Assembly (NCBI GenBank): GCA_946478765.1
Contig: CAMLDH010000008.1
Span: forward strand, 1 to 31,796
Source: an uncultured Oxalobacteraceae bacterium
Lineage (GTDB): Bacteria; Pseudomonadota; Gammaproteobacteria; Burkholderiales; Burkholderiaceae
Reading direction: 5' to 3'
Length of the DNA: 31,796 nucleotides
Both the position numbers and the translations under genes were made by a program. Of this stretch, positions 14,956 to 26,009 are shown in pieces (the stretch's first letter is position 1; each line of letters opens with the position of its first letter). The notes under the pieces were generated by a model that was given only the letters and a program-made list of their open reading frames with translations, was not told the origin of the DNA and did not search any database.

Positions 14956-14989
14956 TTAAAAAGCCCGGACCTGAATACCGTCCGGGCTT
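14956..14989 (-). terminator. Intrinsic terminator of accD
   Basis: A perfect 10-bp stem AAGCCCGGAC / GTCCGGGCTT (14961-14970 and 14980-14989) with a 9-nt loop is followed on the minus strand by TTTTTAATTT. It starts about 18 bp after the accD stop codon. Confidence 0.9.
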
Positions 14990-15007
14990 GTCACGGTGCT
15001 CGACAAT

Positions 15008-15880
15008 TTACGCGAGAACTTCCGCCGCCTGATTTTGCAATAACGCCAGCAAACGTGCGATTTCCTCACGCATCTTGCGACGATCAACGATCATGTCGAC
15101 CGCACCCTTTTGCATCAGGAATTCCGCACGCTGGAAGCCTTCCGGCAATTTTTCACGCACCGTATTTTCAATCACACGCGCCCCGGCAAAACCGATCAAG
15201 GCCTTGGGCTCTGCAATGACGACGTCCCCCATGAACGCGAACGACGCGGAGACGCCGCCTGTGGTGGGATCGGTCAGCACGGAAATGAATGGTAACTTTT
15301 TCTCCGATAACTTGGTCAGCATCGCAGTCGTTTTTGCCATTTGCATCAATGACAACAAGCCTTCCTGCATACGCGCACCGCCCGATGCCGCGATACAGAT
15401 GAAGGGGACTTTTTGTTCGAGCGCGACTTGCGCGGCGCGTGCAAAACGCTCTCCGACCACCGAGCCCATGGTCCCGGCCATGAATTCAAACTCGAAGCAG
15501 GTCACGACCACCGGCAAGCTCATGATCGAGCCGCCCAATGCAACCAGCGCATCGGTTTCGCCGGTTGCTTCCATCGCCGCCTTCAGGCGGTCCGGATATT
15601 TCTTGCTGTCCTTGAATTTCAGCGTATCGACCGGCAAGGTTTCCTGTCCGATTTCGTAACGTCCGCCGGCGTCGAGCAAGGTATCCAGCCGATCACGGGC
15701 GCGAATGCGCATGTGATGATTGCACTTTGGACAGACATGGAGGTTGGATTCCAGATCAGTGCGGTACAAAACCGCTTCACACGATGGGCATTTGACCCAT
15801 AAGCCTTCCGGGATCGATTTGCGGGACGAAGAATCGGAACGCTGGATGCGCGGGGGAAGTAGTTTTTCTAGCCAGCTCAT
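15008..15880 (-). CDS. accD: Acetyl-CoA carboxylase carboxyltransferase subunit beta
   Basis: 290 aa. With AccA it transfers the carboxyl group from biotin carboxyl carrier protein to acetyl-CoA, giving malonyl-CoA for fatty-acid synthesis. The N-terminal zinc ribbon Cys31-x2-Cys34-x15-Cys50-x2-Cys53 is intact. The crotonase-like core carries [21 protein letters not shown] and [13 protein letters not shown], which form the CoA site. A good Shine-Dalgarno (AGAGGA) lies about 6 nt before the ATG. It follows trpA after 224 bp that contain a promoter candidate and a palindromic repeat, and it ends in a strong terminator. Confidence 0.98.
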   Translation of the reverse strand: MSWLEKLLPPRIQRSDSSSRKSIPEGLWVKCPSCEAVLYRTDLESNLHVCPKCNHHMRIRARDRLDTLLDAGGRYEIGQETLPVDTLKFKDSKKYPDRLKAAMEATGETDALVALGGSIMSLPVVVTCFEFEFMAGTMGSVVGERFARAAQVALEQKVPFICIAASGGARMQEGLLSLMQMAKTTAMLTKLSEKKLPFISVLTDPTTGGVSASFAFMGDVVIAEPKALIGFAGARVIENTVREKLPEGFQRAEFLMQKGAVDMIVDRRKMREEIARLLALLQNQAAEVLA

Positions 15881-15900
15881 TGGATCCTCTGTATTAATTT

Positions 15901-15981
15901 GTTGAGGACAGAGGGGCCGCCTAGACCGGACCGCGTAGGTGGGACGCCAGCCTACCGCGTCGATTAACTCTATCCTGCAAC
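15901..15981. repeat. REP-like palindromic element, copy 3 (diverged)
   Basis: The left end GTTGAGGACAGAGGGG and right end CTCTATCCTGCAAC mirror the ends of copies 1 and 2 between cvpA and purF (GTTGGGGACAGAG and CTCTGTCCCGCAAT) with a few changes. The centre holds a secondary stem (CGTAGG…CCTACC). It lies in the 5' region of accD. Confidence 0.5.
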
Positions 15982-16004
15982 GCTTAAGATTTTTTACTTG
16001 CCGA

Positions 16005-16032
16005 ATTGTACCGTTTGCCGTGAAATGCGCAA
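16005..16032 (-). promoter_or_regulatory. Candidate sigma-70 promoter for accD
   Basis: On the minus strand TTGCGC, a 16-bp spacer and TACAAT occur in the trpA-accD gap, preceded by eight T residues that could act as an UP-like element. The -10 matches 5 of 6; the -35 only 3 of 6. Transcription would start about 115 nt before accD and include repeat copy 3. Confidence 0.4.
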
Positions 16033-16104
16033 AAAAAACATCACAGAACGATTATCTTCTATCTTCCGGGATGTTCCGTTTACATTTCATCAATACACTA
16101 ACAA

Positions 16105-16902
16105 TTATTCATCCAGTGCCTTGCGAATTCCGGCAATAAACACCTGTACGGCATCCACTGCCCTGTCGCGCGGGGTAGTCTCCAGTTCCTGGATGATGCG
16201 ACTCCCGATCACGACCGCATCCGACACCGATGCAATCGCCTTCGCCGTCGCAGCGTCGCGGATACCAAAACCGACGCCGACCGGCACATTCACGTGCTTT
16301 TTAATTTGCGGGATCTTCTTCGCCACAGCATCCAGGTCGAGATGACCGGAACCGGTCACCCCTTTCAGCGATACGTAATAAACATAGCCGCGCGCGATCT
16401 TGCCCACTTTTTCAATGCGCTCATCGGTCGACGTCGGCGCCAGCAGGAAAATCGGATCAAGGCCATTGGCGGTCATCGCAGCGGCAAATTCTTCGCACTC
16501 CTCGGGTGGATAATCCACCACCAATACGCCGTCGACACCGGCATCTTTCGCCGCCTGGATAAATGTGTTCATCCCCATGCGCTCGATGGGATTGGCGTAT
16601 CCCATCAATACGACGGGCGTGGTTTGGTTCGATGTCCGAAATTCGCGCACGAACTGCAAAACATGGTGCATGCCGATGCCGTTCGCAAGCGCACGCTCGG
16701 ACGCCCGTTGAATCACCGGGCCATCGGCCATCGGATCCGAAAATGGAACGCCCAGCTCGATGATGTCGGCACCGCCCGTAACCAGCGCGTGCATCAACGG
16801 CACGGTCAATTCGGGCGCCGGATCGCCTGCAGTGATGAAGGGGATGAGACCTTTTTTCTTTTGTGCCGCCAACGCGGACAGGGTAGATTGGATTCGGGAC
16901 AT
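16105..16902 (-). CDS. trpA: Tryptophan synthase alpha chain
   Basis: 265-aa TIM-barrel subunit that cleaves indole-3-glycerol phosphate to indole and glyceraldehyde-3-phosphate, passing indole to TrpB through a tunnel. The catalytic Glu49 and Asp60 lie in [16 protein letters not shown] at their classic numbering. [12 protein letters not shown] and VGFGIRD are the phosphate-binding segments. ATG start without a clear Shine-Dalgarno. Unlike the tightly coupled trpBA of many bacteria, trpA begins 159 bp after trpB, across a strong hairpin. Confidence 0.98.
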   Translation of the reverse strand: MSRIQSTLSALAAQKKKGLIPFITAGDPAPELTVPLMHALVTGGADIIELGVPFSDPMADGPVIQRASERALANGIGMHHVLQFVREFRTSNQTTPVVLMGYANPIERMGMNTFIQAAKDAGVDGVLVVDYPPEECEEFAAAMTANGLDPIFLLAPTSTDERIEKVGKIARGYVYYVSLKGVTGSGHLDLDAVAKKIPQIKKHVNVPVGVGFGIRDAATAKAIASVSDAVVIGSRIIQELETTPRDRAVDAVQVFIAGIRKALDE

Positions 16903-16943
16903 GATGCGTTTTCGTATTTTGACGTCGTTTCAGCTATCGCGGC

Positions 16944-16979
16944 CACCCTGCAATGCCGGTCATCCGGCATTGCAGGGTG
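16944..16979. repeat. Perfect 16-bp hairpin between trpB and trpA
   Basis: CACCCTGCAATGCCGG (16944-16959) and its exact reverse complement (16964-16979) are separated by a TCAT loop. There is no U-tract on either side, so it is not a standard intrinsic terminator. In the trpB-trpA message it would form a very stable structure. Confidence 0.85.
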
Positions 16980-17061
16980 CAGACCTTCAATAAAACGAAC
17001 ATCGAGGTTATTGGGTTGGCTCCGGGCATGCGAGCCCAGTGGTTGATGCGTGGACCCGCGC

Positions 17062-18330
17062 CTAAAACTTCATGCCCATGCGTTCCGCAACCGTGTGCAT
17101 GTCCTTGTCGCCACGCCCCGACAAGTTCACCAAAATCATTTTGTCTTTGGGTAGAGTCGCCGCGAATTTGGTTGCGTAGGCGATCGCATGGCTGGATTCA
17201 AGCGCCGGAATGATGCCTTCGATATGGCAACAATCATGGAATGCGGTGATCGCTTCGTCATCGGTAATCGACACATATTGCGCGCGGCCGGCATCCTTCA
17301 ACCACGCATGCTCTGGGCCGACGCCGGGATAGTCGAGACCGGCGGAAACCGAATGCGTCTCGATGATCTGACCGTCCTCATTCTGCAGCAAGTAGGTGCG
17401 ATTGCCGTGCAAGACGCCCGGCGACCCTGCAATCAGGGATGCGGAATGCTTGCCGGTCTCCAGACCCTCGCCTGCTGCCTCGACGCCGATCAACTGCACG
17501 TTCTTGTGGTCGATATACGGATAGAAAATTCCCATCGCATTCGAACCGCCGCCGATGCAGGCGACCACATAATCGGGCTGATGCCCCGTCATTTCCGGCA
17601 TTTGCACCAGGCACTCCTCGCCGATCACCGACTGGAAATCGCGCACCATCATCGGATAAGGATGCGGACCGGCCACCGTGCCGATAATGTAGAAAGTGTT
17701 TTCAACGTTGGTGACCCAGTCGCGCATCGCTTCATTCAAGGCATCCTTCAAGGTCTTGGAACCGGATTCGACCGGCACTACCGTCGCGCCGAGCAGCTTC
17801 ATGCGATACACGTTTTGAGCTTGGCGCTTCACATCTTCGCTGCCCATATACACCACGCATTCCAACCCGAAGCGCGCGCAGATGGTCGCGGTCGCAACGC
17901 CATGCTGACCGGCGCCGGTCTCGGCGATCACACGCGGTTTACCCATCCGTTTGGCCAGCAAGGCCTGACCGATTACATTATTGATCTTGTGGGCGCCGGT
18001 GTGGTTCAGGTCTTCGCGCTTGAAATAAATTTGCGCGCCGCCCATCTGCTCGGACCAGCGTTTGGCGTGATAAATCGGACTGGGGCGACCGACGAAATGC
18101 TTGAGTTCATAGTGGAATTCGGCGAGAAATTCCGGATCCTTGCTGTAGTGCGCATATGCGTCTTTCAGCTCTGCCAAGGCATGGGTCAGGGTCTCGGCTA
18201 CGAAGGAGCCGCCATACTGGCCGAAGTGGCCTTTGGCATCCGGCAGGTTGTAGCGCGCGGCTTGATGCAGTGCCGCGGTGGTCATTGCCTGGCGCTCAGC
18301 ATAGTTTTCGAGCGCGTTCAGTTCTTTCAT
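17062..18330 (-). CDS. trpB: Tryptophan synthase beta chain
   Basis: 422-aa PLP enzyme that condenses indole with serine to give tryptophan, partner of TrpA. The cofactor lysine is Lys115 in [22 protein letters not shown], the phosphate-binding [10 protein letters not shown] and LSGRGDKD are all present. It is some 20-25 residues longer at the N-terminus than the typical 397-aa protein; an internal ATG (Met16) is an alternative start, but the upstream ATG has a GAGA ribosome-site match 6 nt away, so it is retained. It begins 26 bp after trpF, so trpF and trpB are very probably one transcript. Confidence 0.98.
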   Translation of the reverse strand: MKELNALENYAERQAMTTAALHQAARYNLPDAKGHFGQYGGSFVAETLTHALAELKDAYAHYSKDPEFLAEFHYELKHFVGRPSPIYHAKRWSEQMGGAQIYFKREDLNHTGAHKINNVIGQALLAKRMGKPRVIAETGAGQHGVATATICARFGLECVVYMGSEDVKRQAQNVYRMKLLGATVVPVESGSKTLKDALNEAMRDWVTNVENTFYIIGTVAGPHPYPMMVRDFQSVIGEECLVQMPEMTGHQPDYVVACIGGGSNAMGIFYPYIDHKNVQLIGVEAAGEGLETGKHSASLIAGSPGVLHGNRTYLLQNEDGQIIETHSVSAGLDYPGVGPEHAWLKDAGRAQYVSITDDEAITAFHDCCHIEGIIPALESSHAIAYATKFAATLPKDKMILVNLSGRGDKDMHTVAERMGMKF

Positions 18331-18356
18331 GATGGTTCTCTTTGCTGTGTGATGTA

Positions 18357-19034
18357 TCAGCTTGCTTGGCTGACCGTAGCATCCGCCAAACGGACCGCGT
18401 CGATAAACGCGCGGATCCTGGCGGCATCCTTGATGCCCTTGTCGAGTTCGACGCCACTGCTGACGTCCACTGCGTACGGGCGCACGCGCACGACTGCGTC
18501 AGTCGCGTTTTGTACGCTCAAGCCACCACTTAAAACGACCCGAGGCGCGAGTTCTTTTGGAATGAGAGACCAATCAAAAACCTTTCCACCGCCGCCATAA
18601 CCATCGACCAACGCATCCAGCAGCAATCCTGACGACAATCTGCTGGCGACACGGCAATCCTGTTCATATTTTAGCAAATCGACGGCTTTCATAGCAGAAC
18701 CCATTCGCACGGCGCGCACAAAATGCCGGTTCACGGCAGTTGCCGCGGCGTCGCATTGCTCGAATGTCTCGTCGCCATGAAATTGCAATAAGGAAACTGG
18801 AGCTTGTGCCACGACTTTCGCCACTTGCTCCGGCGTCGCATTCACGAACAGGCCTACGCTGGTGACAAAAGGCGGTACCGCCGCAATCAATTGTGCCGCT
18901 GCTTCCGGCGCGATATAACGCGGGCTTTTCGGATAAAAAACAAAACCGATCGCGTCGGCGCCTGCCGCGATGGCCGCATGCACATCGTCAATACGAGTCA
19001 AGCCACAGATTTTGATGCGTGTCCGTTTATTCAT
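18357..19034 (-). CDS. trpF: Phosphoribosylanthranilate isomerase
   Basis: 225-aa TIM-barrel enzyme that isomerises phosphoribosylanthranilate to CdRP in tryptophan synthesis. The catalytic pair is visible as Cys10 in KICGLTR and Asp140 in [10 protein letters not shown], with GGGGKVFDW and LSGGL forming the phosphate site. The frame is open 20 codons further upstream into truA, but the ATG at 19034 gives the family N-terminus and lies 5 nt after the truA stop, suggesting coupling with truA. The order trpF-trpB-trpA without trpEGDC is the usual betaproteobacterial split arrangement. Confidence 0.97.
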   Translation of the reverse strand: MNKRTRIKICGLTRIDDVHAAIAAGADAIGFVFYPKSPRYIAPEAAAQLIAAVPPFVTSVGLFVNATPEQVAKVVAQAPVSLLQFHGDETFEQCDAAATAVNRHFVRAVRMGSAMKAVDLLKYEQDCRVASRLSSGLLLDALVDGYGGGGKVFDWSLIPKELAPRVVLSGGLSVQNATDAVVRVRPYAVDVSSGVELDKGIKDAARIRAFIDAVRLADATVSQAS

Positions 19035-19039
19035 AGCAT

Positions 19040-19846
19040 TCACTGTTGCAAAAACCAAGGCATCGCACTGGTAACTTCCTGCGGCAATCGCCACTTGGCA
19101 TCGTACTCGATTCTAGCCAGATAGAGGCCATCGGGCATGAACGTGGGCGCGGCGCGGGTACGGTCTCGTCCCTCCAGCACCGCTTTCAGCCATTCCGGCT
19201 CCTTGTTGCCATTTCCGACGAGCGCCAGCGAGCCCATGATATTGCGCACCATGTGATGCAAGAATGCACTCGCACGCAAGGTAAAGACGAGCAAGTCACC
19301 TTGCCGTTCAATGCGGATGTCATACATGCTTTTGACCGGCGTCCTGGCCTGGCATTCCGCTGAGCGAAATGCGGAAAAGTCATGCGTACCGATCAGATAA
19401 TTGGCTGCGGCCCGCATCGGCTCAATATCCAAAGGGCGAAATAGCCATCCTGCCTTTCCTATCCAAAGCGGCGAACGCACTGGATGGTTATACAAGACAT
19501 AATGGTAAGTGCGTGCTCTTGCACTAAAGCGCGCATGAAAATCATCTGCAAGATCACTCGGAACCTCGCACGCCCACCGGACTGCGATAGACGAAGGCAG
19601 GAAGGCGTTCAGACCACGCACCCACGAAAACGATTCGCGATCGAGTGCGGTATCGAAATGCACAACCTGCTCTAGCGCGTGCACGCCGGTGTCGGTGCGA
19701 CCGGCACACGTCGTGGTGATTCGGGTTTGCGTGAATTTTTCGAGCGCAGATTCAAGCCGGTCCTGCACTGTTTTGCCATCCGGCTGTGTTTGCCAGCCGT
19801 GCCAAGGCGCGCCGTCGTATTGAACACCTAGAACAATGCGTTTCAA
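19040..19846 (-). CDS. truA: tRNA pseudouridine(38-40) synthase
   Basis: 268-aa pseudouridine synthase that modifies positions 38-40 of the tRNA anticodon stem-loop. The catalytic Asp52 lies in the [10 protein letters not shown] motif, and [14 protein letters not shown] is the conserved C-terminal block. The start codon is TTG at 19844-19846 ([12 protein letters not shown], the family N-terminus), with a weak GGGA ribosome match about 8 nt upstream. It leads the trpFBA genes and is separated from fimV by 68 bp containing a likely terminator. Confidence 0.97.
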   Translation of the reverse strand: MKRIVLGVQYDGAPWHGWQTQPDGKTVQDRLESALEKFTQTRITTTCAGRTDTGVHALEQVVHFDTALDRESFSWVRGLNAFLPSSIAVRWACEVPSDLADDFHARFSARARTYHYVLYNHPVRSPLWIGKAGWLFRPLDIEPMRAAANYLIGTHDFSAFRSAECQARTPVKSMYDIRIERQGDLLVFTLRASAFLHHMVRNIMGSLALVGNGNKEPEWLKAVLEGRDRTRAAPTFMPDGLYLARIEYDAKWRLPQEVTSAMPWFLQQ

Positions 19847-19856
19847 TTCGCAATCC

Positions 19857-19893
19857 CAAAAATTAAACGGGCACCAGCAAACGCCGCGCCCGT
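19857..19893 (-). terminator. Probable intrinsic terminator of fimV
   Basis: Arms ACGGGC (19867-19872) and GCCCGT (19888-19893) with a 15-nt loop are followed on the minus strand by TTTAATTTTT. It lies 21 bp after the fimV stop and just before truA. The stem is short, so efficiency may be moderate. Confidence 0.55.
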
Positions 19894-19914
19894 CTTTGAT
19901 ATAACCAGCGACGT

Positions 19915-22791
19915 TTAAGCGAGCTTGAGAAGTAAGTATCTAGCTCTCTCAGCCTGCTCCGGCGTACCGCCTTTCACCACTTCGCCAAGCAACTCGCGCG
20001 CACCTTCCTTGTCGCCAATTTCCTGATAGGCGGCGGCCAGATCAAGCTTGGTGGCCATTTCGGTCTTGCTGGAATAGTCTCCACCGCCGGTATCGTGTAC
20101 ACCGTACGTTTCTTGAATGAATGCGCCTTTCGTACCGGCAGGCGCGTCGTCCGGATTGAGTTCCAGCGTAATGCCCGACAAGTCGAAGTCAAGTGTTTCC
20201 AATTTGGATTCCGCCATTACTGGCGCAAGGTGTGTTGCGGGTATGCTCGGGAGTTCGTCCACGACAGGCATTTCCATATGCGCCATCAAGAAATCGCCCC
20301 CAGCCGTCATCTCGGCAGATGCGGCCATTTTCTCTCGCACTTGCGCTTCAGCTAACGCCGTTGCTGCCTTGAGGTCCGACTCTGCAACCGCGATTTTTTC
20401 TTCGAGGAAGTCAAAGTTGATTTCACCAATCGCGGTCTTCGGTTCGGCAGGCATCGACTGAGGAATCGTATTCGGCACCTCCAATGCCCCCAAGTCCATG
20501 CCATCGAGGTCAAAATCCAGGTCGTTCGCTTTCTTTTTCTCCTCGACCGGCGCCATCTCCCGCTCCAAGTCTGCAAATGCCGGATCCGGCGTCCGCAGAG
20601 GAATTTCCGTAGCAAGCGCGGTATTGCCGAAATAAGCCGACTCTTCGATCGTATTAAGCGTTTCCAGCGATGGGTCCGACTGCGTTACCGCCAACAAAGC
20701 ATCGAGATCAGGCTCTTCCAGCGGTTGTGTCGGCACCGTCAATGTCGATACCTTCTTCTGGGACTCTTCCGCGCCCTTGCCTGCCGCATACAACGGATTA
20801 TTCGGATCAATTGAGATACCGAGAGCGGCCGCCTGCATCCAATCTTCTCCCTCACCTTTGGTGATGCCATACAATTCGCTGGCTAGCGTTTCGAAGGAAC
20901 GCACATCCTTGCGATTGACATAAATTTCAAGCAGCTTGACACGTACCGTGTTGCGATCCGGTTGGGTACGCAATGCTTCCTTCAGAATTTCTTCAGCCTG
21001 CGCATCGCGACCATAAGCGATATAGACATCCGCTTCGGCCACCGGATCAACTTCATTGGTATCGAGCTGACTGGCGGACGGCACAAAATTCGAGTTGAAT
21101 ACGCTGTTATTCGTATCGACACTTTGACCGCCGGTCGAACCGAACAGGGAATTCGCTTTCAAGCTCGAATCGGTAATGATGCTGTCTTCGAATTGCTTGT
21201 TCTGCTTGTTGCGGCGCGCCGTATAGACACCAAAACCGCCTAATGCGGCCAATAATATGCCGACGCCCGGCAGGAAAAATACACTATCCAGCAAATCGTC
21301 GATGAAATTCGGTTCAGGGGGGGGCGGCGCCACCGCTTTTGGCTTCGGCATTGATGCCGGTTTAGCGGGTGGTACGGTTGCGGACGCAGCAGGCGCGCTT
21401 GCCTCCACAGCCGGATCTGCTTTGGCATCAGCTGCTTTTGCTGCCACCGGCTTGGTAGCATCGACCACCGGTGCGTCGGGTGCCGACGCTGCCGGGACTG
21501 CGGATACCGGCGCGGCTGACGCTACCGGATTTGCCTTTGTTGCATCTGCCCGTTTCTGCTGATCTGCCAAGTCCTTGTTTTTGATTTCCAGGACTTTCTG
21601 CAAGTCGTTGACGTTTTTCTCCAACGCTTTGACGCGCGAATCGGCTTCGGCGATTGCCTTATCCTTGGCAATCTTGTCTTCAGCACCGGCGTTGATATTG
21701 GACGCTTTCTCAGCCCCAGCGCCGGCCTTGGACAATTTCAGTTTATCTTTGGATTCATTTGCCGCAGTCGCTTGCTCTTCAACCTTGGCCGTAATTTTGC
21801 CGCCGGCGCTTTGCTTGGATTCGACTGCTTTTTGCGGTGCAGCGGCAGCAACTTGTCCGGCCAGTTTATTTCGATAGTTGCCAAAGTCCGCGGCTTGCGC
21901 GACCACGATACTGTGCGCTTCGCTGTTACTGACGTCGCTTGCCGTATTCACGTCCGGCACCGCCAGGATTTGCCCGGCCTGCAAGCGATTCATGTTATCG
22001 CCGACAAATGCGTCCGGATTGGCCCGATACAGCGCGACCAGCATCTGATCGAGCGAGACGCCTTCCGCTTTGACGTGAGCGGCAATCTTGCCCAACGAGT
22101 CGCCGCTTTTTACTTTATATTCGTTTGCCGCGAGAGTATTTTTCGCCGTAGCCGCCGCTTGGGCCGGCGCCACATGTTGCATTGGTTTTACCGATATCGC
22201 TTGCGCCGCGCTCTCGACAGGGGCGGATCTTGCCTCGGATTGCGAGGCTCCTTCCACAGGAGCCTGCTTTCTCCCTTGGATCGCTTGCGAACCGGACATC
22301 GCAGGTGCTACTACGACTTGTGCCGATTGGGTGGACCGTAATTCCACCGGATCGAGCAAGAAAGTGTACTCGCGTATCAACCGCCCATTCGCGCCGCCCA
22401 ACTCAATCAGCATATCGACGAACGGCTCATTGATCGGCTGAACCGATGTGACACGGATAAACTGGCGTCCGGCACGCTGATCGACAGCAAATCGCAGCGA
22501 AAACAATGCTGGGTTGAAATCAATGCTGGCTTGATGGAATGCTTCGACCGATGCCAGTTTAGGCGCAAGCGTCCCCGCCTCGTCTTTCGATACGGAAGTC
22601 AATTCGATTTCCGCATGCAAAGGTTGCCCCAGAGCTGAAAGGACCGTCAACTTGCCCAATCCGGCGGCCTGTACATTGGCGAACACAAGCGCCGAAACCA
22701 CGGCAGCACTAAGCGTCTTTAAACCAGGCGCATGACGTTTTTTTGGGCGTTTATTTGGATGCATTATTGTTGGCATAGATGGGCATTCCAT
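19915..22791 (-). CDS. fimV: FimV-family polar landmark protein with LysM and C-terminal TPR
   Basis: 958-aa inner-membrane protein of the FimV/HubP family, which in Pseudomonas supports type IV pilus assembly, twitching and polar localisation. Visible parts in order: a basic start and signal-like helix (about 23-42); the conserved periplasmic FimV N-terminal domain (about 43-152); a LysM peptidoglycan-binding domain (about 224-279, [14 protein letters not shown]…GQILAVP); a coiled coil (about 372-416); an Ala/Pro linker with a run of five prolines; one membrane helix (about 505-523); a long acidic cytoplasmic region; and the C-terminal FimV TPR motif (about 913-958, [23 protein letters not shown]). 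The ATG at 22791 lacks a ribosome site; Met6 or Met10 could be the true start. Probably monocistronic. Confidence 0.95.
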   Translation of the reverse strand: MECPSMPTIMHPNKRPKKRHAPGLKTLSAAVVSALVFANVQAAGLGKLTVLSALGQPLHAEIELTSVSKDEAGTLAPKLASVEAFHQASIDFNPALFSLRFAVDQRAGRQFIRVTSVQPINEPFVDMLIELGGANGRLIREYTFLLDPVELRSTQSAQVVVAPAMSGSQAIQGRKQAPVEGASQSEARSAPVESAAQAISVKPMQHVAPAQAAATAKNTLAANEYKVKSGDSLGKIAAHVKAEGVSLDQMLVALYRANPDAFVGDNMNRLQAGQILAVPDVNTASDVSNSEAHSIVVAQAADFGNYRNKLAGQVAAAAPQKAVESKQSAGGKITAKVEEQATAANESKDKLKLSKAGAGAEKASNINAGAEDKIAKDKAIAEADSRVKALEKNVNDLQKVLEIKNKDLADQQKRADATKANPVASAAPVSAVPAASAPDAPVVDATKPVAAKAADAKADPAVEASAPAASATVPPAKPASMPKPKAVAPPPPEPNFIDDLLDSVFFLPGVGILLAALGGFGVYTARRNKQNKQFEDSIITDSSLKANSLFGSTGGQSVDTNNSVFNSNFVPSASQLDTNEVDPVAEADVYIAYGRDAQAEEILKEALRTQPDRNTVRVKLLEIYVNRKDVRSFETLASELYGITKGEGEDWMQAAALGISIDPNNPLYAAGKGAEESQKKVSTLTVPTQPLEEPDLDALLAVTQSDPSLETLNTIEESAYFGNTALATEIPLRTPDPAFADLEREMAPVEEKKKANDLDFDLDGMDLGALEVPNTIPQSMPAEPKTAIGEINFDFLEEKIAVAESDLKAATALAEAQVREKMAASAEMTAGGDFLMAHMEMPVVDELPSIPATHLAPVMAESKLETLDFDLSGITLELNPDDAPAGTKGAFIQETYGVHDTGGGDYSSKTEMATKLDLAAAYQEIGDKEGARELLGEVVKGGTPEQAERARYLLLKLA

Positions 22792-22903
22792 TGGCGTATG
22801 TTGCGAAGAGTCACGAACACCGCATCAATTTATCATTGTCTGAGGGAACTTTCACCATATCATCATGGACTTACGGGCGCAAGTGTAACCAACTTGCCAA
22901 CAT

Positions 22904-22952
22904 ATGTAAAACACCCGCCAGGATTCCCTGCAGGGGAATAACGGGCGGGTGT
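22904..22952 (-). terminator. Intrinsic terminator of asd (branched hairpin)
   Basis: Outer arms ACACCCGCC (22911-22919) and GGCGGGTGT (22944-22952) enclose an inner stem ATTCCC/GGGAAT (22923-22928 / 22934-22939). The minus strand continues TTTTACAT after the stem (first T within the last base pair). It begins 48 bp after the asd stop codon. The rest of the 22792-23000 gap shows no gene. Confidence 0.75.
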
Positions 22953-23000
22953 CTATGTTGCAGATTGACAACGCGATGAGTTACATCGCGGGAATGACGT

Positions 23001-24137
23001 TTAATTATCCAACACGATGCGCAACATTCGGCGTAACGGCTCGGCAGCACCCCACAGCAATTGGTCACCGACAGTAAAAGCGGACAGATAGTCACCGCCC
23101 ATTTGCATCTTGCGCAGGCGTCCTACCGGAATCGTCAGACCGCCGGTGACGGCCGCCGGCGTGAGGTCTTTCATCGATGCTTCGCGGTTATTCGGCACCA
23201 CTTTGACCCATTGATTGTTGCTCGCGATGATGTCGTTGATTTCATCCAACGGCACGTCTTTCTTCAATTTGATGGTTAGCGCCTGCGAGTGGCAGCGCAT
23301 GGCGCCGACGCGCACGCACAAGCCGTCAACCGCAATGGCCGCCTTCGCGCTGCTACCGAATGCGTCGCCGCGGCCGAGAATCTTGTTGGTTTCAGCGCCG
23401 GCTTTCCATTCTTCGCGCGACACGCCATTGCCGAGATCCTTGTCGATCCACGGAATCAGGCTGCCACCCAATGGCACACCAAATTGTTTCGTTTCATCGG
23501 CACTGAATGCATGCTGCTTGGCCAGCACTTTGCGATCGATTTCCAGAATCGCGGATGCCGGATTGTCCAGCAACGCTTTCACTTCCGCATTGATCGAGCC
23601 GAACTGGGTCAGCAATTCACGCATATGTTGCGCGCCGCCGCCGGACGCGGCCTGATACGTCATCGACGTCATCCAGTCGACCAGATCGTGCTGGAACAAA
23701 CCGCCCATCCCCATCAACATGCACGATACCGTGCAGTTGCCCCCGATATAGTTTTTCACGCCACGGTTCAACGCAGACTTGATCACGTTCAGGTTGACCG
23801 GATCAAGAATGATGATCGCGTCGTCTTTCATGCGCAGCGTCGATGCTGCGTCAATCCAGTAACCGTTCCAGCCGGCCGCACGCAGCTTCGGGAAAATTTC
23901 CGTCGTGTAGTCGCCGCCCTGGCAGGTAATAATGATGTCGCACTTCTTCAGTTCATCAATATTGTTGGCATCTTTCAGCGTGGCCTCATTTTTCGCCAGC
24001 TTCGGCGCTGCACCACCTGCATTCGATGTTGAAAAGAAGACCGGTTCAATATGGGCGAAATCGCCCTCTTCCTGCATGCGCTGCATCAGGACCGAACCAA
24101 CCATTCCACGCCAACCTACCAACCCGACTAATTTCAC
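23001..24137 (-). CDS. asd: Aspartate-semialdehyde dehydrogenase
   Basis: 378-aa NADP-dependent enzyme that reduces aspartyl phosphate to aspartate semialdehyde, the branch point to Lys/diaminopimelate, Met and Thr. The catalytic Cys135 is in [11 protein letters not shown] at the same number as in the E. coli enzyme. The N-terminal [14 protein letters not shown] nucleotide-binding motif and [15 protein letters not shown] match the Gram-negative class. The start codon is GTG (24135-24137) with a strong GAGGGG ribosome site about 7 nt before it. It follows leuB by 34 bp, so it probably belongs to the leuC-ecn-leuD-leuB-asd transcript that ends at the hairpin at 22904-22952. Confidence 0.98.
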   Translation of the reverse strand: MKLVGLVGWRGMVGSVLMQRMQEEGDFAHIEPVFFSTSNAGGAAPKLAKNEATLKDANNIDELKKCDIIITCQGGDYTTEIFPKLRAAGWNGYWIDAASTLRMKDDAIIILDPVNLNVIKSALNRGVKNYIGGNCTVSCMLMGMGGLFQHDLVDWMTSMTYQAASGGGAQHMRELLTQFGSINAEVKALLDNPASAILEIDRKVLAKQHAFSADETKQFGVPLGGSLIPWIDKDLGNGVSREEWKAGAETNKILGRGDAFGSSAKAAIAVDGLCVRVGAMRCHSQALTIKLKKDVPLDEINDIIASNNQWVKVVPNNREASMKDLTPAAVTGGLTIPVGRLRKMQMGGDYLSAFTVGDQLLWGAAEPLRRMLRIVLDN

Positions 24138-24171
24138 GATTTTCCCCTCAAGAGCACTTCAAAAAATCCTG

Positions 24172-25242
24172 CTACGCGAGCGCCTTCACCACCGCATCGC
24201 CCATTTCCCTGGTACCGACCCTGGTCGTACCTTCTTCATAAATATCCGCAGTGCGCAAACCTTGCGCCAATACTTTCTTGACCGCTGCTTCGATGCGATC
24301 AGCCTGATCTGCTTTATTCAGCGAATAACGCAGCATCATCGCGGCAGACAAAATCGTCGCCAGCGGATTCGCAACGCCTTTTCCGGCAATGTCTGGCGCT
24401 GAACCGTGCGAGGGCTCGTACAACCCTTTGTTGTTCGCATCCAATGATGCCGACGGCAACATGCCGATCGAACCGGTCAACATTGCTGCTGCGTCGGACA
24501 GGATGTCACCGAACATGTTGCCAGTGACCATCACGTCAAATTTCTTCGGCGCCCGCACCAATTGCATTGCAGCGTTATCGACATACATATGGTCGAGCGC
24601 GACATCCGGATATTCCTTGTGCACATCGGTCACGATATCTTTCCAGAACTGGAAAGTCTCCAGCACATTCGCCTTGTCGACGCTGGTCAGACGCTTGCCG
24701 CGCTTTTGCGCGGCTTGAAACGCGACATGCGCAATGCGGCGGATTTCAGGCTCAGCATACCGCATCGTGTCGAATCCTTCACGCGTGCCTTTGAATGGAC
24801 CATCAGGGCATTCGCGCACACCGCGCGGCTGGCCGAAATAGATGTCGCCAGTCAATTCGCGCACGATCAAAATATCGAGTCCTGATACGACTTCCGGCTT
24901 CAGCGTCGATGCGCCCGCCAGTTCCGGATACAAGATCGCCGGCCGTAAGTTTGCGAACAGATTCAGATTCTTGCGCAACCCGAGGATTGCCTGCTCTGGA
25001 CGCAACGGGCGATCCAGCGCATCGTATTTCCAATCGCCGACCGCACCGAACAACACGGCGTCCGCTTCTTTCGCCAGTTTAAGTGTGCCATCCGGCAATG
25101 GATGACCGTGCGTTTCATAGCCGGCGCCGCCGACCGGTGCGGTTTCCATTTCAAATTTCTCGTCCAGCGCCTGCAGCACTTTCACTGCCTGCTCAACGAT
25201 TTCCGGACCAATGCCGTCACCCGGCAAAATTGCAATTTTCAT
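24172..25242 (-). CDS. leuB: 3-isopropylmalate dehydrogenase
   Basis: 356-aa NAD-dependent enzyme that oxidises and decarboxylates 3-isopropylmalate to 2-oxoisocaproate in leucine synthesis. [14 protein letters not shown] at the N-terminus, the substrate loop [20 protein letters not shown], and the metal-site signature [25 protein letters not shown] (given here in part as [10 protein letters not shown]) are all present, as is [17 protein letters not shown] start with no clear Shine-Dalgarno. It lies 42 bp after leuD and 34 bp before asd. Confidence 0.98.
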   Translation of the reverse strand: MKIAILPGDGIGPEIVEQAVKVLQALDEKFEMETAPVGGAGYETHGHPLPDGTLKLAKEADAVLFGAVGDWKYDALDRPLRPEQAILGLRKNLNLFANLRPAILYPELAGASTLKPEVVSGLDILIVRELTGDIYFGQPRGVRECPDGPFKGTREGFDTMRYAEPEIRRIAHVAFQAAQKRGKRLTSVDKANVLETFQFWKDIVTDVHKEYPDVALDHMYVDNAAMQLVRAPKKFDVMVTGNMFGDILSDAAAMLTGSIGMLPSASLDANNKGLYEPSHGSAPDIAGKGVANPLATILSAAMMLRYSLNKADQADRIEAAVKKVLAQGLRTADIYEEGTTRVGTREMGDAVVKALA

Positions 25243-25284
25243 TTTTGATTGATTCAGTTCTTGAATTTGTTTACGGACAGCGCG

Positions 25285-25932
25285 TTAAATCGTGTTGCTC
25301 AACCAAGGCTGTGCCACGAGGTGCCGCTCTTCGAACGCGCGAATCTTGTCCGCCTGGCGCAAGGTCAAGCCGATGTCGTCCAAACCGTTCAGCAGACAAT
25401 ACTTGCGGAATGCATCGACATCGAACAGATAGGTCGCGCTGCCATTGGTGGTTGAGACGAGTTGCTTTTCCAGGTCGACCACGAGACGGAAGCCCGGGAA
25501 TGCCTTGACCTCGTCAAACAAGCGGTCGATGTGCGCTTCCGGCAGCACGATCGGCAGCAAGCCGTTTTTAAAACAATTGTTGAAGAAGATGTCGGCGAAA
25601 CTCGGCGCGATGATTGCACGGAACCCGTACTGATCCAGCGCCCATGGCGCGTGTTCGCGTGAAGAACCGCAGCCGAAGTTTTTGCGCGTGAGCAGAATCG
25701 ATGCGCCCTGATAGCGCGGCTGGTTCAGCACGAAATCCGGATTGAGCGGGCGCTTCGCATTGTCGCCGCCGGGTTCGCCGTGATCGAGATAACGCCACTC
25801 GTCAAACAAGTTGGGCCCGAAGCCGCTGCGTTTGATCGATTTCAGGAACTGCTTTGGAATGATGGCGTCGGTATCGACATTCGCGCGATCCAGCGGCGCG
25901 ACCAAACCTTCGTGTACGGTAAATTTTTCCAT
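25285..25932 (-). CDS. leuD: 3-isopropylmalate dehydratase small subunit
   Basis: 215-aa swivel-domain subunit of isopropylmalate isomerase; with LeuC it interconverts 2- and 3-isopropylmalate. The family N-terminus [23 protein letters not shown] and the substrate-contact motif [15 protein letters not shown] are intact. The ribosome site is weak (GAGAT about 9 nt upstream). A small entericidin-type lipoprotein gene sits between it and leuC. Confidence 0.98.
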   Translation of the reverse strand: MEKFTVHEGLVAPLDRANVDTDAIIPKQFLKSIKRSGFGPNLFDEWRYLDHGEPGGDNAKRPLNPDFVLNQPRYQGASILLTRKNFGCGSSREHAPWALDQYGFRAIIAPSFADIFFNNCFKNGLLPIVLPEAHIDRLFDEVKAFPGFRLVVDLEKQLVSTTNGSATYLFDVDAFRKYCLLNGLDDIGLTLRQADKIRAFEERHLVAQPWLSNTI

Positions 25933-26009
25933 GGTATTTATCTCAATGGCCGTTCAACCGTGGAGATTGAATGGCCGTAAAACCTGCTGCAGCATGCAGA
26001 ATACGTCTG

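Noticed and set aside
17188..18600. 470-codon plus-strand frame opposite trpB and trpF
   Set aside because: Antisense shadow of two unmistakable biosynthetic genes; no domain and no ribosome site.
19040..19094. Upstream extension of trpF to 19094
   Set aside because: The extra residues overlap the truA 3' end and do not resemble TrpF N-termini; [14 protein letters not shown] at 19034 does.
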